Shown: positions 1 to 7,507, numbered from the stretch's first letter. The stretch: DNA of 59,625 bases from Cellvibrio sp. UBA7661 (GCA_002483365.1 DLHT01000002.1:1-59625); one strand, 5' to 3'. Numbers and translations: made by a program. The notes: generated by a model from the sequence alone, not told the origin.

Positions 1-93
1 CGGCGCACGCCAATTGCGGACATTGAAGGCAGGATATTTTGCTAAGGATTAGAATTGTTTTGACGCCACATTTTCCTATTTTTCACAACAGTC

Positions 94-105
94 GCTTGTT
101 ATAGC
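94..105 (-). repeat. Possible start (R'' box) of a second integron attC site
   Basis: Just after the stop codon of the DUF4062 gene the minus strand reads GCTATAACAAGC. Many attC sites begin with TATAACAA plus GC-rich bases directly behind the cassette gene. The matching right half (GCGTTA box) is not visible between here and position 1, so the site is either cut off by the window edge or degenerate. Bases 1-93 hold no gene that I can support. Confidence 0.35.
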
Positions 106-109
106 TTTT

Positions 110-1438
110 TCAGATATTTAGCTCAACAACCGTGTTTATTGTGTCATCGTACTCTTCACAGATTACGCGAACTTCAATAGCGATCTTGCCCGCTATCAGA
201 GGGACTACCATGTACTCATCATCGAACGTCATGCGTCTTGTGTGGAGCAAGTCATCGATCTTTATCGTCATTTTTCTTCCTTCCAACCTTGTCCACCATC
301 GTTGATTAATAGGGCGGATATTCGGTAAATCAAACTCGGGTCGAACTATACTTGAAAACCCCATAAATTCATTTCGTAGGCCAAGCCGAGAATGCAAACC
401 TGATAACGCAGCAGCTTTCTCCTTCAATTTCTCTTCGTATTTATATTGAGCGCGTTCTATTGGATTAAATGGGATAGGGTTTTTCGGCTCACTATGTTTT
501 TCACCTATTTCGTAGATAAGAACCCCTTCTGGGAACTCGATATCTACATAGATATTGTTTGCTTTAGCAGAACCGCTATTGGAAACCTCTATGACTAGCG
601 CAGAGGAATAATTTTTAATTTTATAAAACGTCTCGCACTCCTTGTTGTAATCATCTAAATCCTTCTGGCTAGGGATCGAGCTGTTGTATTTTTCAATGTC
701 TTGCTTTGAAATAAACTCGAGCAGATGCTCCTCAATGTCCTCGAATCTCAATGACTCTGGCATTTCAGTCTTTATATACGAATTGAAGTGCTCATCAACA
801 ACCGGAGGTGCTATATCAACGCCAATAGCTGGAATCTTTAACGATATCTTTGACTCAAGTTCTGTCACTCTTTCTCTCAGCTCTCTATTCTCCTTGCTAA
901 GAGCCGTCAGCTCCTTAGAAAGAGCTTCCTCAGTACGAGCGTTATCTCCCCTAATCCACCCTATACCAGGCTTTTGCATAATCTGCTTCATCAGTGAAAT
1001 AGAAACACTTTTTATAAGCTGATCTTTTGACTCCCAAAACTGGGCCATTTTAGAGTTCGTTAAAACCAACTCTCTAAATGCATTTATTTCTGAGAGATCA
1101 TCATCCCGCTTGCCCTTTGACAAGGACACGGTGTCTTTCATCACAAATGCAAGGATCGGTATATTTTTCTCTAGCGCATACTCATATTCTTTTTGAGTAA
1201 AACTAATCCCTTCAGATGTTTTTGACCCATACCTCAAACCTAAAACAAGAACGTAGTAATCGCTCACCTCTATGGTTCTTCTAATTATTTCCCACTGATC
1301 CTCATCTTCAGCACTGAACATCTCCATGCCGATGGGTATATGGTACATCTCCAAGATAGCCTTGATGATACTTTCCCGTTCATCTGCTAAATCAGAGTAA
1401 GTTGAGCTTAAGAAAACTTGATACTTTGTTGATTTCAA
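110..1438 (-). CDS. DUF4062 domain protein (cassette gene)
   Basis: The protein opens with the DUF4062 signature: KYQVFLSSTYSDLADERE at the N-terminus, then DYYVLVLGLRYGS and SFTQKEYEYALEKNIPILAFV, within about the first 110 residues. DUF4062 has a Rossmann-like, TIR-related fold and often heads multidomain effector or signalling proteins. About residues 173-200 form a heptad-rich coiled coil. The C-terminal 190 residues contain an Ig-like beta stretch (VSNSGSAKANNIYVDIEFPEG) with no domain name I can give. The start chosen is TTG at 1438, behind TAGGAG at five-base spacing; a TTG at 1459 also exists but has no ribosome site. The 5' end lies about 30 bases from the attC core at 1466-1472, as expected of an integron cassette. 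Function is unknown; a role in defence is only a guess from the fold and context. Confidence 0.8.
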   Translation of the reverse strand: MKSTKYQVFLSSTYSDLADERESIIKAILEMYHIPIGMEMFSAEDEDQWEIIRRTIEVSDYYVLVLGLRYGSKTSEGISFTQKEYEYALEKNIPILAFVMKDTVSLSKGKRDDDLSEINAFRELVLTNSKMAQFWESKDQLIKSVSISLMKQIMQKPGIGWIRGDNARTEEALSKELTALSKENRELRERVTELESKISLKIPAIGVDIAPPVVDEHFNSYIKTEMPESLRFEDIEEHLLEFISKQDIEKYNSSIPSQKDLDDYNKECETFYKIKNYSSALVIEVSNSGSAKANNIYVDIEFPEGVLIYEIGEKHSEPKNPIPFNPIERAQYKYEEKLKEKAAALSGLHSRLGLRNEFMGFSSIVRPEFDLPNIRPINQRWWTRLEGRKMTIKIDDLLHTRRMTFDDEYMVVPLIAGKIAIEVRVICEEYDDTINTVVELNI

Positions 1439-1465
1439 GACTACTCCTAGATATTTCAACGATAG

Positions 1466-1600
1466 CTATAACGCCGAGTTCAGCAGCAGTTTTTAAGTTG
1501 TGGTTTTGTGGGATACTTTTGCGCAGCAAAACCACAAAGCCGCAACTTAAATTCTGCCCAAGCAGCGCAGTGAATGGGGCTGCAACGACTTGTAGGCCAT
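1466..1600 (-). repeat. Integron attC recombination site
   Basis: On the minus strand the site starts GGCCTACAAGTCGTTGCAGC and ends GCTGCTGAACTCGGCGTTATAG, close to the outer boxes of known attC sites, with one A missing from the usual CCTAACAA. Between them are 20-base inverted arms, 1492-1511 and 1532-1551, matching at 18 positions, and an inner hairpin TTTTGC-GCA-GCAAAA at 1517-1531. The layout is that of a folded single-stranded attC. It separates two genes in the same orientation, and the stop codon of the upstream gene (1547-1549) lies inside an arm. Confidence 0.8.
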
Positions 1601-2173
1601 GCCAATATACTGGAGATCATATATATTAAGCTGTGAATAATTTTTAGCGTACATTCCCATGATTTCCGACATTTTCGCTGGATCAGATTCGATTTTTTTA
1701 GAAATAACTTTAAACATTGATTTTCGAGCGAAAAGAAACTCTCGCTCATGCCCTCCAAAAGAAGCATTGATTTCCATATCTAATATAGGTGTGCCTACAG
1801 GGCAGTTAATCTTTAAGAGCGCTGCGGGAACATCTCTTAATGGTGATGCAAAATGCCTTTGTACTTTGTATTCTTCGGTACTCGTAGACATATAAGCCAA
1901 GTAGGTAAATGTTCCATCAGCGCCTATGGGAGGCAAGTAGGCGTCCACTGTAGCGCGATAAAGCATTACTTCTTGGCTCTCGGTTGCATTAATAATTAGA
2001 GAGTCTAATAATTTTGCTTTATCTTCCCAAAGAGAAGGAAGGTTTGATTTTTGAGATAATGTTGTGTTGATATGGTCAGCAAAACATTGCTCTTTGTCAA
2101 AAGGTGAATTGCCCTTGTATAGACTAAAAACTTCTTTCTCTACAATGGAAAGACTTTCGAAAAGAGGTTGCAT
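1547..2173 (-). CDS. ADP-ribosyltransferase of the R-S-E (exoenzyme toxin) class
   Basis: The 208-residue protein carries the three motifs of arginine-type mono-ADP-ribosyltransferases in order and spacing: R73 in MLYRATV, S96-T97-S98 in YMSTSTEE, and E143-x-E145 in HEREFLFARKSMFKVISK. In this family the Arg and STS shape the NAD pocket, the second Glu is catalytic, and the ExE form usually modifies arginine. Residues 1-65 are helical and have no named domain. There is no signal peptide, membrane segment or secretion domain, so it probably acts inside the cell that makes it, unless another system exports it. ATG 2173 has GGAG seven bases upstream and a promoter-like pair at 2213-2241. The C-terminus runs into the attC. 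No antitoxin-like gene is next to it. The target is unknown. Confidence 0.75.
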   Translation of the reverse strand: MQPLFESLSIVEKEVFSLYKGNSPFDKEQCFADHINTTLSQKSNLPSLWEDKAKLLDSLIINATESQEVMLYRATVDAYLPPIGADGTFTYLAYMSTSTEEYKVQRHFASPLRDVPAALLKINCPVGTPILDMEINASFGGHEREFLFARKSMFKVISKKIESDPAKMSEIMGMYAKNYSQLNIYDLQYIGMAYKSLQPHSLRCLGRI

Positions 2174-2186
2174 TTTTTCTCCAAAG

Positions 2187-2193
2187 GCCTAAC
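2187..2193 (-). other. Integron core site GTTAGGC ahead of the first cassette
   Basis: The minus strand reads CTGTTAGGCC, an exact GTTRRRY crossover core, 14 bases before the ADP-ribosyltransferase start codon. The bases upstream (2194-2320) show no attC-like inverted arms, so this may be an attI half or a leftover junction rather than an attC. No integrase gene is seen on either strand within the window. Confidence 0.5.
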
Positions 2194-2212
2194 AGTTTAT
2201 TAAATTGCACCA

Positions 2213-2241
2213 ACTATATAACCCGCAGAACGTTATTCCAA
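2213..2241 (-). promoter_or_regulatory. Sigma70-type promoter ahead of the cassette genes
   Basis: TTGGAA (2241-2236) and TATAGT (2218-2213) are separated by 17 bases on the minus strand and point at the ADP-ribosyltransferase gene. The position, just outside the GTTAGGC core, is where an integron cassette promoter would lie. Confidence 0.45.
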
Positions 2242-2323
2242 CTAATTCGTTGTGGTTTCGTATAACTCCAAAAAGTAGATGAACCATAAATCGATTTGGC
2301 TCGTGCTAAATCATAGGATTAAC

Positions 2324-2352
2324 TATCACTCCGAATTAATTGCGGAGTGATA
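2324..2352. repeat. Perfect inverted repeat, 10-base arms
   Basis: TATCACTCCG and CGGAGTGATA flank AATTAATTG. There is no T-run on either side, so an operator or a recombination-related site is more likely than a terminator. It lies about 80 bases upstream of the cassette promoter. Confidence 0.45.
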
Positions 2353-2803
2353 CGGCACAAACAATCTTAATTAGTTGCCGCGCTCATTTGGCTGACTGTC
2401 CGCTGTGGGCACATTACCGCCCTTCAATCTGTTGGGGTTCGCACGCTCAGTCTGCGCGACTCGCCTTAACCTACAAATGCATATAAATAAATTGCGTTGG
2501 AATTTTAAGAAGTGAATAAAAGCTGATTGAAACTGCGTGGAGAGAAGCGAGGAGATTAGGGGCAGATGACGATGTAAAAAGAAATGCTTTTTAATGTCCA
2601 TAATTCCATAGCAGCCAAGTCAGAGCTTATCCAAATTTCCATAGTGCTTTCCCTACTCTGCTGATACTGCTGTGGTCATTCCTATGACTGAAACCGCAAA
2701 GACTATGCGGTTTATTGCGCCAGATCATATTACACGTTATTACACGGTGCAACCGTGTGGAACTATAAGCTAGCCAAGCTTGAATGAACGATTACGATAC
2801 TTG

Positions 2804-3313
2804 CTAATTTTGCTCGCCCGCTAATTCCAAAATGTTGTTAATGAGTTGCTCGCTAATAAAGTAACCCGATGCGAGAAGTGCTTGGAGCAAAGGTTTTACG
2901 GCGGGAATCTGATGATGTTTCTTTGCCAGTAATAAAACTCCAATCGCACCGATAATTTTTAGATGGTGATTCTTTGCAATCTCACGACCATTTTTTTCAT
3001 CGATCAAAACAACCGCATTATTTTGTAGTGCAAACTCCAGCGCGGTTTGCTCACCTCGGTCAAGCGTAAGTAACGATGTGCGCACAATCGGGTCATCGAC
3101 AGGAATCAACCAGGCGTTATCCAAGGCTCGCTGCACCTGCTGCGCATCGGAACGTGAAGGCTTATGCATACATTCGGCTAACACACTTTGCGTGATGTAG
3201 ATTTTTCCGAATAGTTGTGGAAGCCGCTCAAGAAACCCAACTCTTGCTAATGCGAGTAATGGGCTTGTATCGGCAACTAATAATTGGTTAGTCGTTAAAT
3301 TGCTCAAGCTCAT
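2804..3313 (-). CDS. PIN-domain (DUF3368) toxin of a type II toxin-antitoxin pair
   Basis: This 169-residue protein fits the DUF3368 branch of PIN-domain nucleases. VADTSPLLALARVG carries the first acidic residue near the N-terminus, VLAECMHK the second, LDRGEQTALEFA the third, and VLIDEKNGREIA the last, before an IGVLLLAKKH helix typical of the family. Such proteins are metal-dependent RNases held inactive by the antitoxin. The gene overlaps the upstream antitoxin by 26 bases, the normal arrangement of a translationally coupled pair. The first seven or so residues are longer than usual for the family, so a slightly later start is possible. No other gene separates it from the cassette region. 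Confidence 0.85.
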   Translation of the reverse strand: MSLSNLTTNQLLVADTSPLLALARVGFLERLPQLFGKIYITQSVLAECMHKPSRSDAQQVQRALDNAWLIPVDDPIVRTSLLTLDRGEQTALEFALQNNAVVLIDEKNGREIAKNHHLKIIGAIGVLLLAKKHHQIPAVKPLLQALLASGYFISEQLINNILELAGEQN

Positions 3314-3614
3314 GGGTTAATTCGTCCTTGGAATAATCGGTAACCGGGATTTTGCGTTCCGCTAAAAGATCCATCATCTCAGAGGGTGACACACCGGCCA
3401 CACGCGCAGCTTGAGCCAGACCTATTTTGTGGTCGGCAAATAAATGCAATGCCATTGATACCCGCACGCCGGATTGCAGGAGCATTTCATCGAATGGCAC
3501 CGCGACAAAAACCGGTTGGCCATGCTTGGTGATCAGCGATAAATGCCCGAGCTCTGCCTCGCGGATGAGCTCTCCGGTGCGGTTACGCAGGTCGCGTACT
3601 GTGAACATCTCCAT
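3288..3614 (-). CDS. Antitoxin with Phd-like N-terminus and UPF0175-like C-terminus
   Basis: Residues 1-45 (FTVRDLRNRTGELIREAELG then LITKHGQPVFVAVPFDE) match the Phd/YefM DNA-binding fold. Residues 50-90 (MALHLFADHKIGLAQAARVAGVS) resemble the UPF0175 helix-turn-helix that accompanies DUF3368 toxins. The acidic tail probably wraps the toxin. The start was set at the ATG at 3614, because GAGG lies five bases upstream; an ATG at 3608 has its GGAG too close. By family behaviour the antitoxin should repress its own operon through the palindrome that lies ten bases before the start. Confidence 0.8.
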   Translation of the reverse strand: MEMFTVRDLRNRTGELIREAELGHLSLITKHGQPVFVAVPFDEMLLQSGVRVSMALHLFADHKIGLAQAARVAGVSPSEMMDLLAERKIPVTDYSKDELTHELEQFND

Positions 3615-3624
3615 AAAAACCTCA

Positions 3625-3650
3625 ATTGTGCCATCAAGTGGTGGCACAAT
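3625..3650. promoter_or_regulatory. Palindromic operator of the toxin-antitoxin operon
   Basis: ATTGTGCCA and TGGCACAAT form perfect 9-base arms around an 8-base centre, ending 11 bases before the antitoxin start codon. This is a typical place for antitoxin autoregulation. Confidence 0.65.
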
Positions 3651-3709
3651 TTAACCTTCTATTTGATTAAGATTCAAGCAAATATCTGGTTTCCTGATTA
3701 AGGCTGTGA

Positions 3710-5314
3710 CTAGGCCAACCAATCCCCCATCGCCCGCTGCCATATTTCAAAACGCTGCTGTAATGCGGTGTTTGGTTGTGGGGTGAATACATCTTCCTGT
3801 AATGGAGGTACCCAAGTTGTGGGTAAACCGGCGGCCATGCAGGCGGCACCTTGTACGGTTGCATCCGGGTTGTCGCTGCGGTGAACGTTGGCGTGGGTGA
3901 GGTCGGCAATTTTTTGGCAGACGGCGTCGGCTTTGCTGAAGCCGCCGCTGATGATGATTTTTTTGGTTGCGCCCAACTGATTCATTAATTGCACGTTGAT
4001 AACAATTTGGAAAATAACCGATTCAATCCACGCGAGAATTTTTTGCTCTGGCGATAATGTTCTGCTGAACTGCGGTTGCAAATCGGTTCGCCAATAAGGT
4101 GCGCTTAATCCGCCCACGGCATTTAAAAAATAACAATCGCCTGCCGGATTTAATAACAGCGCTTGTTCCATTTTTTGCGGCGTAATATCCACACCGGTTT
4201 GTTCTTTTATAAAACCCATTGCAGACGCTGCGCCGTTTACGGTTGCCTCCCATGCGTAGAGAGGCTTGTGCACTGGCTCATGTTCACATTCATTTGCATA
4301 ACAGGTTGGCGATGCAACTTGCATAGGTGATGATAAAAACGTTTGCGAAAAATTGGCTTGATACGGAAACCATAACGGGCTGATAAGCAAACCGTCTGGC
4401 GCGTGCAAATTGTCGCTAATGCGTTGGATAAATGCGCCTGTGCCGATATTAATGTACACACTATCTGGCTCAGGCAAACCGCGCGCAAAAAGTGATGCAC
4501 CTTGGTCGCGCGCGCTGGCGGTGAAGGGAATTAAATGATCGCCCAGTTTTAGGTTACCGAAGTGACTATTGTGATAAAGGCATTGCGGTAATACCGCGCG
4601 TGGAATGTTGAACATATCCAATAACGTTTGATCCCACGCATTGTGCTGTAGGTTCCACAGCAATGTGCGCTGTGCGTGGCCGGGATCGACAAACACTCCG
4701 TCATACCCGCGAGCGCGGGTATCCAGCAAATGCCAGAACACATAACTGACAATCGGCCCAATGCTGAGGCGATTATCTTTTTGCGCTTGCGCAACGCGCG
4801 CATTATTGTCCAAACACCAACGCATTTTGCTTGCGCCGTAATGTGGCGATACACGCAAACCTGTTAATTGTTGTGCTTGCGTATGCGTGAGCGAAACGGC
4901 ATTTAAATAGGGCTCGCCGCGAATATCTTGCCAGCTCAATACCGGCGTAAGCGCTTCACCGGTTTTATTATCCCAACATAAAAGCGATGAGCCCTGCCCT
5001 GCAAAACTCGCAGCTTTAATGCGTTTTACATCATCGCCAAGGTGTTGTTGGATGTTGTGCAAACACTCGCGAATGCCGGACAGAATTTCGTCGGGGTTTT
5101 GTTCAATATGCGGATACGCAGAATCGCCCACAACATCTTCCACAACATGATGCTGCGTGGCGCATGCGGCGGAATAGCTGCAGATGTGTTGTCCGGTGTG
5201 CGTGTAAACCGCAACGCGGCTGCTTTGGCCGCCCTGATCTATCGCTAAAAATAAATCAGTGGATGACAGATTGGTGGTGAGGAATGAATCGGAAATGCTG
5301 GAGGGTTTTGACAT
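3710..5314 (-). CDS. FGGY-family carbohydrate kinase
   Basis: The N-terminal ATP-site motif LFLAIDQGGQSSRVAVY and the C-terminal IISGGFSKADAVCQKIADL then VQGAACMAAGL mark a full-length FGGY kinase of 534 residues, slightly longer than glycerol or xylulose kinases (about 490-510). Such enzymes phosphorylate a polyol or pentose; the first motif differs from the DQGTTSSR of glycerol kinase, so I do not name the sugar. Near residues 196-205 the segment DTRARGYDG is encoded by a palindromic repeat inserted in frame, and looks additional to the usual family sequence. A strong hairpin lies just before the start codon. The gene stands alone between the toxin pair and DUF1820. Confidence 0.85.
   Translation of the reverse strand: MSKPSSISDSFLTTNLSSTDLFLAIDQGGQSSRVAVYTHTGQHICSYSAACATQHHVVEDVVGDSAYPHIEQNPDEILSGIRECLHNIQQHLGDDVKRIKAASFAGQGSSLLCWDNKTGEALTPVLSWQDIRGEPYLNAVSLTHTQAQQLTGLRVSPHYGASKMRWCLDNNARVAQAQKDNRLSIGPIVSYVFWHLLDTRARGYDGVFVDPGHAQRTLLWNLQHNAWDQTLLDMFNIPRAVLPQCLYHNSHFGNLKLGDHLIPFTASARDQGASLFARGLPEPDSVYINIGTGAFIQRISDNLHAPDGLLISPLWFPYQANFSQTFLSSPMQVASPTCYANECEHEPVHKPLYAWEATVNGAASAMGFIKEQTGVDITPQKMEQALLLNPAGDCYFLNAVGGLSAPYWRTDLQPQFSRTLSPEQKILAWIESVIFQIVINVQLMNQLGATKKIIISGGFSKADAVCQKIADLTHANVHRSDNPDATVQGAACMAAGLPTTWVPPLQEDVFTPQPNTALQQRFEIWQRAMGDWLA
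4699..4730. repeat. Palindromic repeat inside the kinase gene
   Basis: CGTCATACCCGCGAGCGCGG followed by GTATCCAGCA matches the dispersed palindromic family whose plus-strand reading gives VIPASAGIQ. The core ATACCCGCG-AG-CGCGGGTAT (4703-4722) has perfect 9-base arms. It lies in frame in the kinase gene and adds about nine residues. Confidence 0.7.
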
Positions 5315-5316
5315 AA

Positions 5317-5346
5317 CACTTGCCTAATGGGGTTATTAGGCAAGTG
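5317..5346. promoter_or_regulatory. Hairpin or operator directly before the kinase start codon
   Basis: CACTTGCCTAA and TTAGGCAAGTG are perfect 11-base arms around TGGGGTTA, ending three bases from the ATG at 5314. In RNA the only ribosome-site candidate (AGG) would be locked in the stem, suggesting translational control; in DNA the same site could bind a dimeric repressor. Confidence 0.55.
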
Positions 5347-5384
5347 TAGGATGAAATGAAACTATTCGCCCCGCTCTTTACCGG

Positions 5385-5726
5385 CTACTCGCCTGAATGA
5401 GGGTTAGGCATAAATCCGGCGTAGGGAAAGGGAGTGACTTTATCGGCACCGCCTTTGATATCGATAATTTTGGCGGGGCCTTCTTTTTCCACTTCATCGA
5501 TACGCACAATGGCGTGCATCGGAATGTAGGAGCGTTTTACACCTGCAAATTCATTTTTGAGCTTTTCTTCTGCCGGGTCGATCAACAGCCCGCTGCGCTC
5601 ACCAAAGACAAACTCTTCAATTTCAATAAAGCCGTACATCTCACTTTGGTAAATCGCCGAGCAAAACACTTCGTAGACCTGACCCTGGTTAAGGAATATC
5701 ACTTTATAAACGGGTTTGGTTGCCAT
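5385..5726 (-). CDS. DUF1820 family protein
   Basis: A 113-residue soluble protein matching the DUF1820 family of gammaproteobacteria. Characteristic parts are VYKVIFLNQGQVYEVFCSAI near the start, LYGFIEIEEF-like MYGFIEIEEFVFGE, the central DPAEEKLKNEF, and IPMHAIVRIDEVEKEG. No enzyme motif is visible and no function is established for the family; its N-terminal beta strands suggest a small barrel. It has a family-typical length. ATG 5726 is preceded by AGAGAAAG. The gene appears to be transcribed alone. Confidence 0.8.
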   Translation of the reverse strand: MATKPVYKVIFLNQGQVYEVFCSAIYQSEMYGFIEIEEFVFGERSGLLIDPAEEKLKNEFAGVKRSYIPMHAIVRIDEVEKEGPAKIIDIKGGADKVTPFPYAGFMPNPHSGE

Positions 5727-5891
5727 AACTTTCTCTTGGTAACTCGCTGTATCACTGGATCAATCATAAAAACAGGGCGATGCATTCGGGCACCCTGCGA
5801 GGCCGCGCAGGATACCACAAGTATTTGCTATTCTCGCCTCACCTGAACATTTTTCATACAGGCCAGTTAGTCGATTCGGTTATGACGCGCG

Positions 5892-7451
5892 TTAATCCGC
5901 AACGATATTGACCGGTGCGGCGTGTTTTTGCGGTGCTTTCAATAATAGAAGCAAGGGCAAGGCGGCGATGGTTACCCACATCATCAATTGGAAATCTTGC
6001 AAGTAGGCCAAGGTGGCGGCCTGCCGCTGGACTTCACCGTTGATCGCCATCAACCCCTGCGTGGTGCTGATATCCCAATGACCGGACTCCCCGACTTTGG
6101 AAAGCGCCTGATTGTATGGGGTAATGTAATCGGCAAAGGCGGCGTGGTTTTTCTGGATGTTTTGCTGCAATTCCGCCATCACCACCGATATACCAATACT
6201 GCTGCCGATGTTGCGCGTCAGGCTAAACAGCGCTGTGCCTTCGTTGCGGTAGCGGCCTTCAAGGCTTGCAAAGGCGATGGCCGAGAGCGGCACAAAAATA
6301 AAGCCCAGACCAACCCCTTGTACAACGCTGGTGCGGATGATGTCCCAGCTGGTGATGCTGGTGTTGAACAGCGTCATTTCCCACAGCGATATGACCGTCA
6401 GCAATAACCCGAAAAACACCTGGTAGCGCGGATCGACTTTGCCTGCGATCCTGCCCACGACCATCATCGAAAACATCACACCCATACCGCGCGGCGCCAT
6501 CACCAAGCCTACATCCACTACCGGATACCCCAGCAGGTTTTGCAAAAACGGGGGCAACAGCGCCATGGTGGCGAGCAAAATAACCCCCACTACAAACATA
6601 AAAATCAAACCGATGGAAAAGTTGCGATCTTTAAAAATCGCCGGTTCGATGAAGGGCTGTTTGTAGGTGAAGATGTGGCTGACAAACCAGTAAAACCCCA
6701 AACCCATCAGGACACATTCAGCAATAATTTCCGGGCTATGAAACCAGTTTTGGCTTTCGCCGCGGTCCAGCATCATCTGCAAGGCACCGATGCCCAAACT
6801 TAAAAACGCAAAGCCCAGCAAGTCAAAATGGCGGCTTTTATCGACCGTCGTTTCTTTCACACTCGCCATTACGCCCAACCACGCCAATATCCCCAGCGGC
6901 ACGTTGATGTAAAACACCCAGCGCCAACTGTAATGTTCGGTGAGCAGACCACCCAGCGTCGGCCCGAGGATGGGCCCCAGCACCACGCCCATTCCCCACA
7001 TCGCCATCGCCTGGCTGTGTTTTTCTCTGGGGTAAGTATCCAACAGAATCGATTGCGACAGCGGCACCAGCGCTGCACCGAATACACCCTGCAACAACCG
7101 GAATATCACCACTTGCGACAAATTCTGCGCCGCACCACAGAGCATGGAGGCGATGGTAAAACCGGCGATAGACCAGAGCATCAAACGCTTGCGGCCAAAA
7201 CGATCGGACAAAAAACCGGTGAGCGGCAAGAAAATGGCTGCAGCGACAATATAAGACGTAAGCACCCAGGAAATTTGGTCTTGTGTCGCTGACATGCTGC
7301 CTTGCATATGGGGCAAAGCAACGTTGGCGATGGTGGTATCCAATGCCTGGATAATGGTCGCCAGCATCACCGAGGCGGTGATCAAACCTGCATTCACAGC
7401 AGGTTTGGTACTGGCGGCGACGGGTGTATGGTCAAGTGTTGCCTGTGACAC
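5892..7451 (-). CDS. emrB: EmrB/QacA-type multidrug efflux permease (DHA2 family)
   Basis: A 519-residue inner membrane protein with about 14 hydrophobic helices. The first membrane segment carries LDTTIANVALPHMQG, the DHA2 signature, followed by the MFS motif GFLSDRFGRKRLML between helices 2 and 3 and the GVVLGPILGPTLGGLL motif C of drug antiporters in helix 5. It should export hydrophobic compounds using proton motive force, together with the HlyD-type adaptor encoded 56 bases upstream and a TolC-like channel encoded elsewhere. It is the last gene of a marR-adaptor-permease operon, so the MarR protein is its likely regulator. Confidence 0.92.
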   Translation of the reverse strand: MSQATLDHTPVAASTKPAVNAGLITASVMLATIIQALDTTIANVALPHMQGSMSATQDQISWVLTSYIVAAAIFLPLTGFLSDRFGRKRLMLWSIAGFTIASMLCGAAQNLSQVVIFRLLQGVFGAALVPLSQSILLDTYPREKHSQAMAMWGMGVVLGPILGPTLGGLLTEHYSWRWVFYINVPLGILAWLGVMASVKETTVDKSRHFDLLGFAFLSLGIGALQMMLDRGESQNWFHSPEIIAECVLMGLGFYWFVSHIFTYKQPFIEPAIFKDRNFSIGLIFMFVVGVILLATMALLPPFLQNLLGYPVVDVGLVMAPRGMGVMFSMMVVGRIAGKVDPRYQVFFGLLLTVISLWEMTLFNTSITSWDIIRTSVVQGVGLGFIFVPLSAIAFASLEGRYRNEGTALFSLTRNIGSSIGISVVMAELQQNIQKNHAAFADYITPYNQALSKVGESGHWDISTTQGLMAINGEVQRQAATLAYLQDFQLMMWVTIAALPLLLLLKAPQKHAAPVNIVAD

Positions 7452-7507
7452 AGCGTTTTACCTCGCTGGCGTTTAATCAAATCCTGTGGTTTATCAATTC
7501 TTTTTGA

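Larger units (their letters stand above)
2174..2803. other. 630-base gap between cassette genes and toxin-antitoxin pair
   Basis: Besides the promoter and core site, the gap holds a perfect 10-base inverted repeat at 2324-2352 (TATCACTCCG, nine-base loop), a GC-rich block at about 2375-2470 that stands out from its AT-rich surroundings, a hairpin with 8-base arms at 2691-2712, and a 7-base hairpin ACACGGT-GCA-ACCGTGT at 2742-2758 behind the PIN gene. I see no credible coding region. A 76-codon open frame across 2371-2601 has no recognisable domain. Confidence 0.5.

Noticed and set aside
684..1022. Plus-strand open frame opposite the DUF4062 gene
   Set aside because: It is the antisense shadow of a gene with a clear domain and has no ribosome site.
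1480..1767. 95-codon minus-strand frame across the attC
   Set aside because: It overlaps both the attC and the ADP-ribosyltransferase gene in another frame and has no recognisable content.
2371..2601. 76-codon minus-strand frame, considered as a small gene
   Set aside because: No start signal, composition or family supports it.
1..2800. CRISPR array or prophage in the accessory left end
   Set aside because: There are no regularly spaced direct repeats and no phage structural or recombinase genes.
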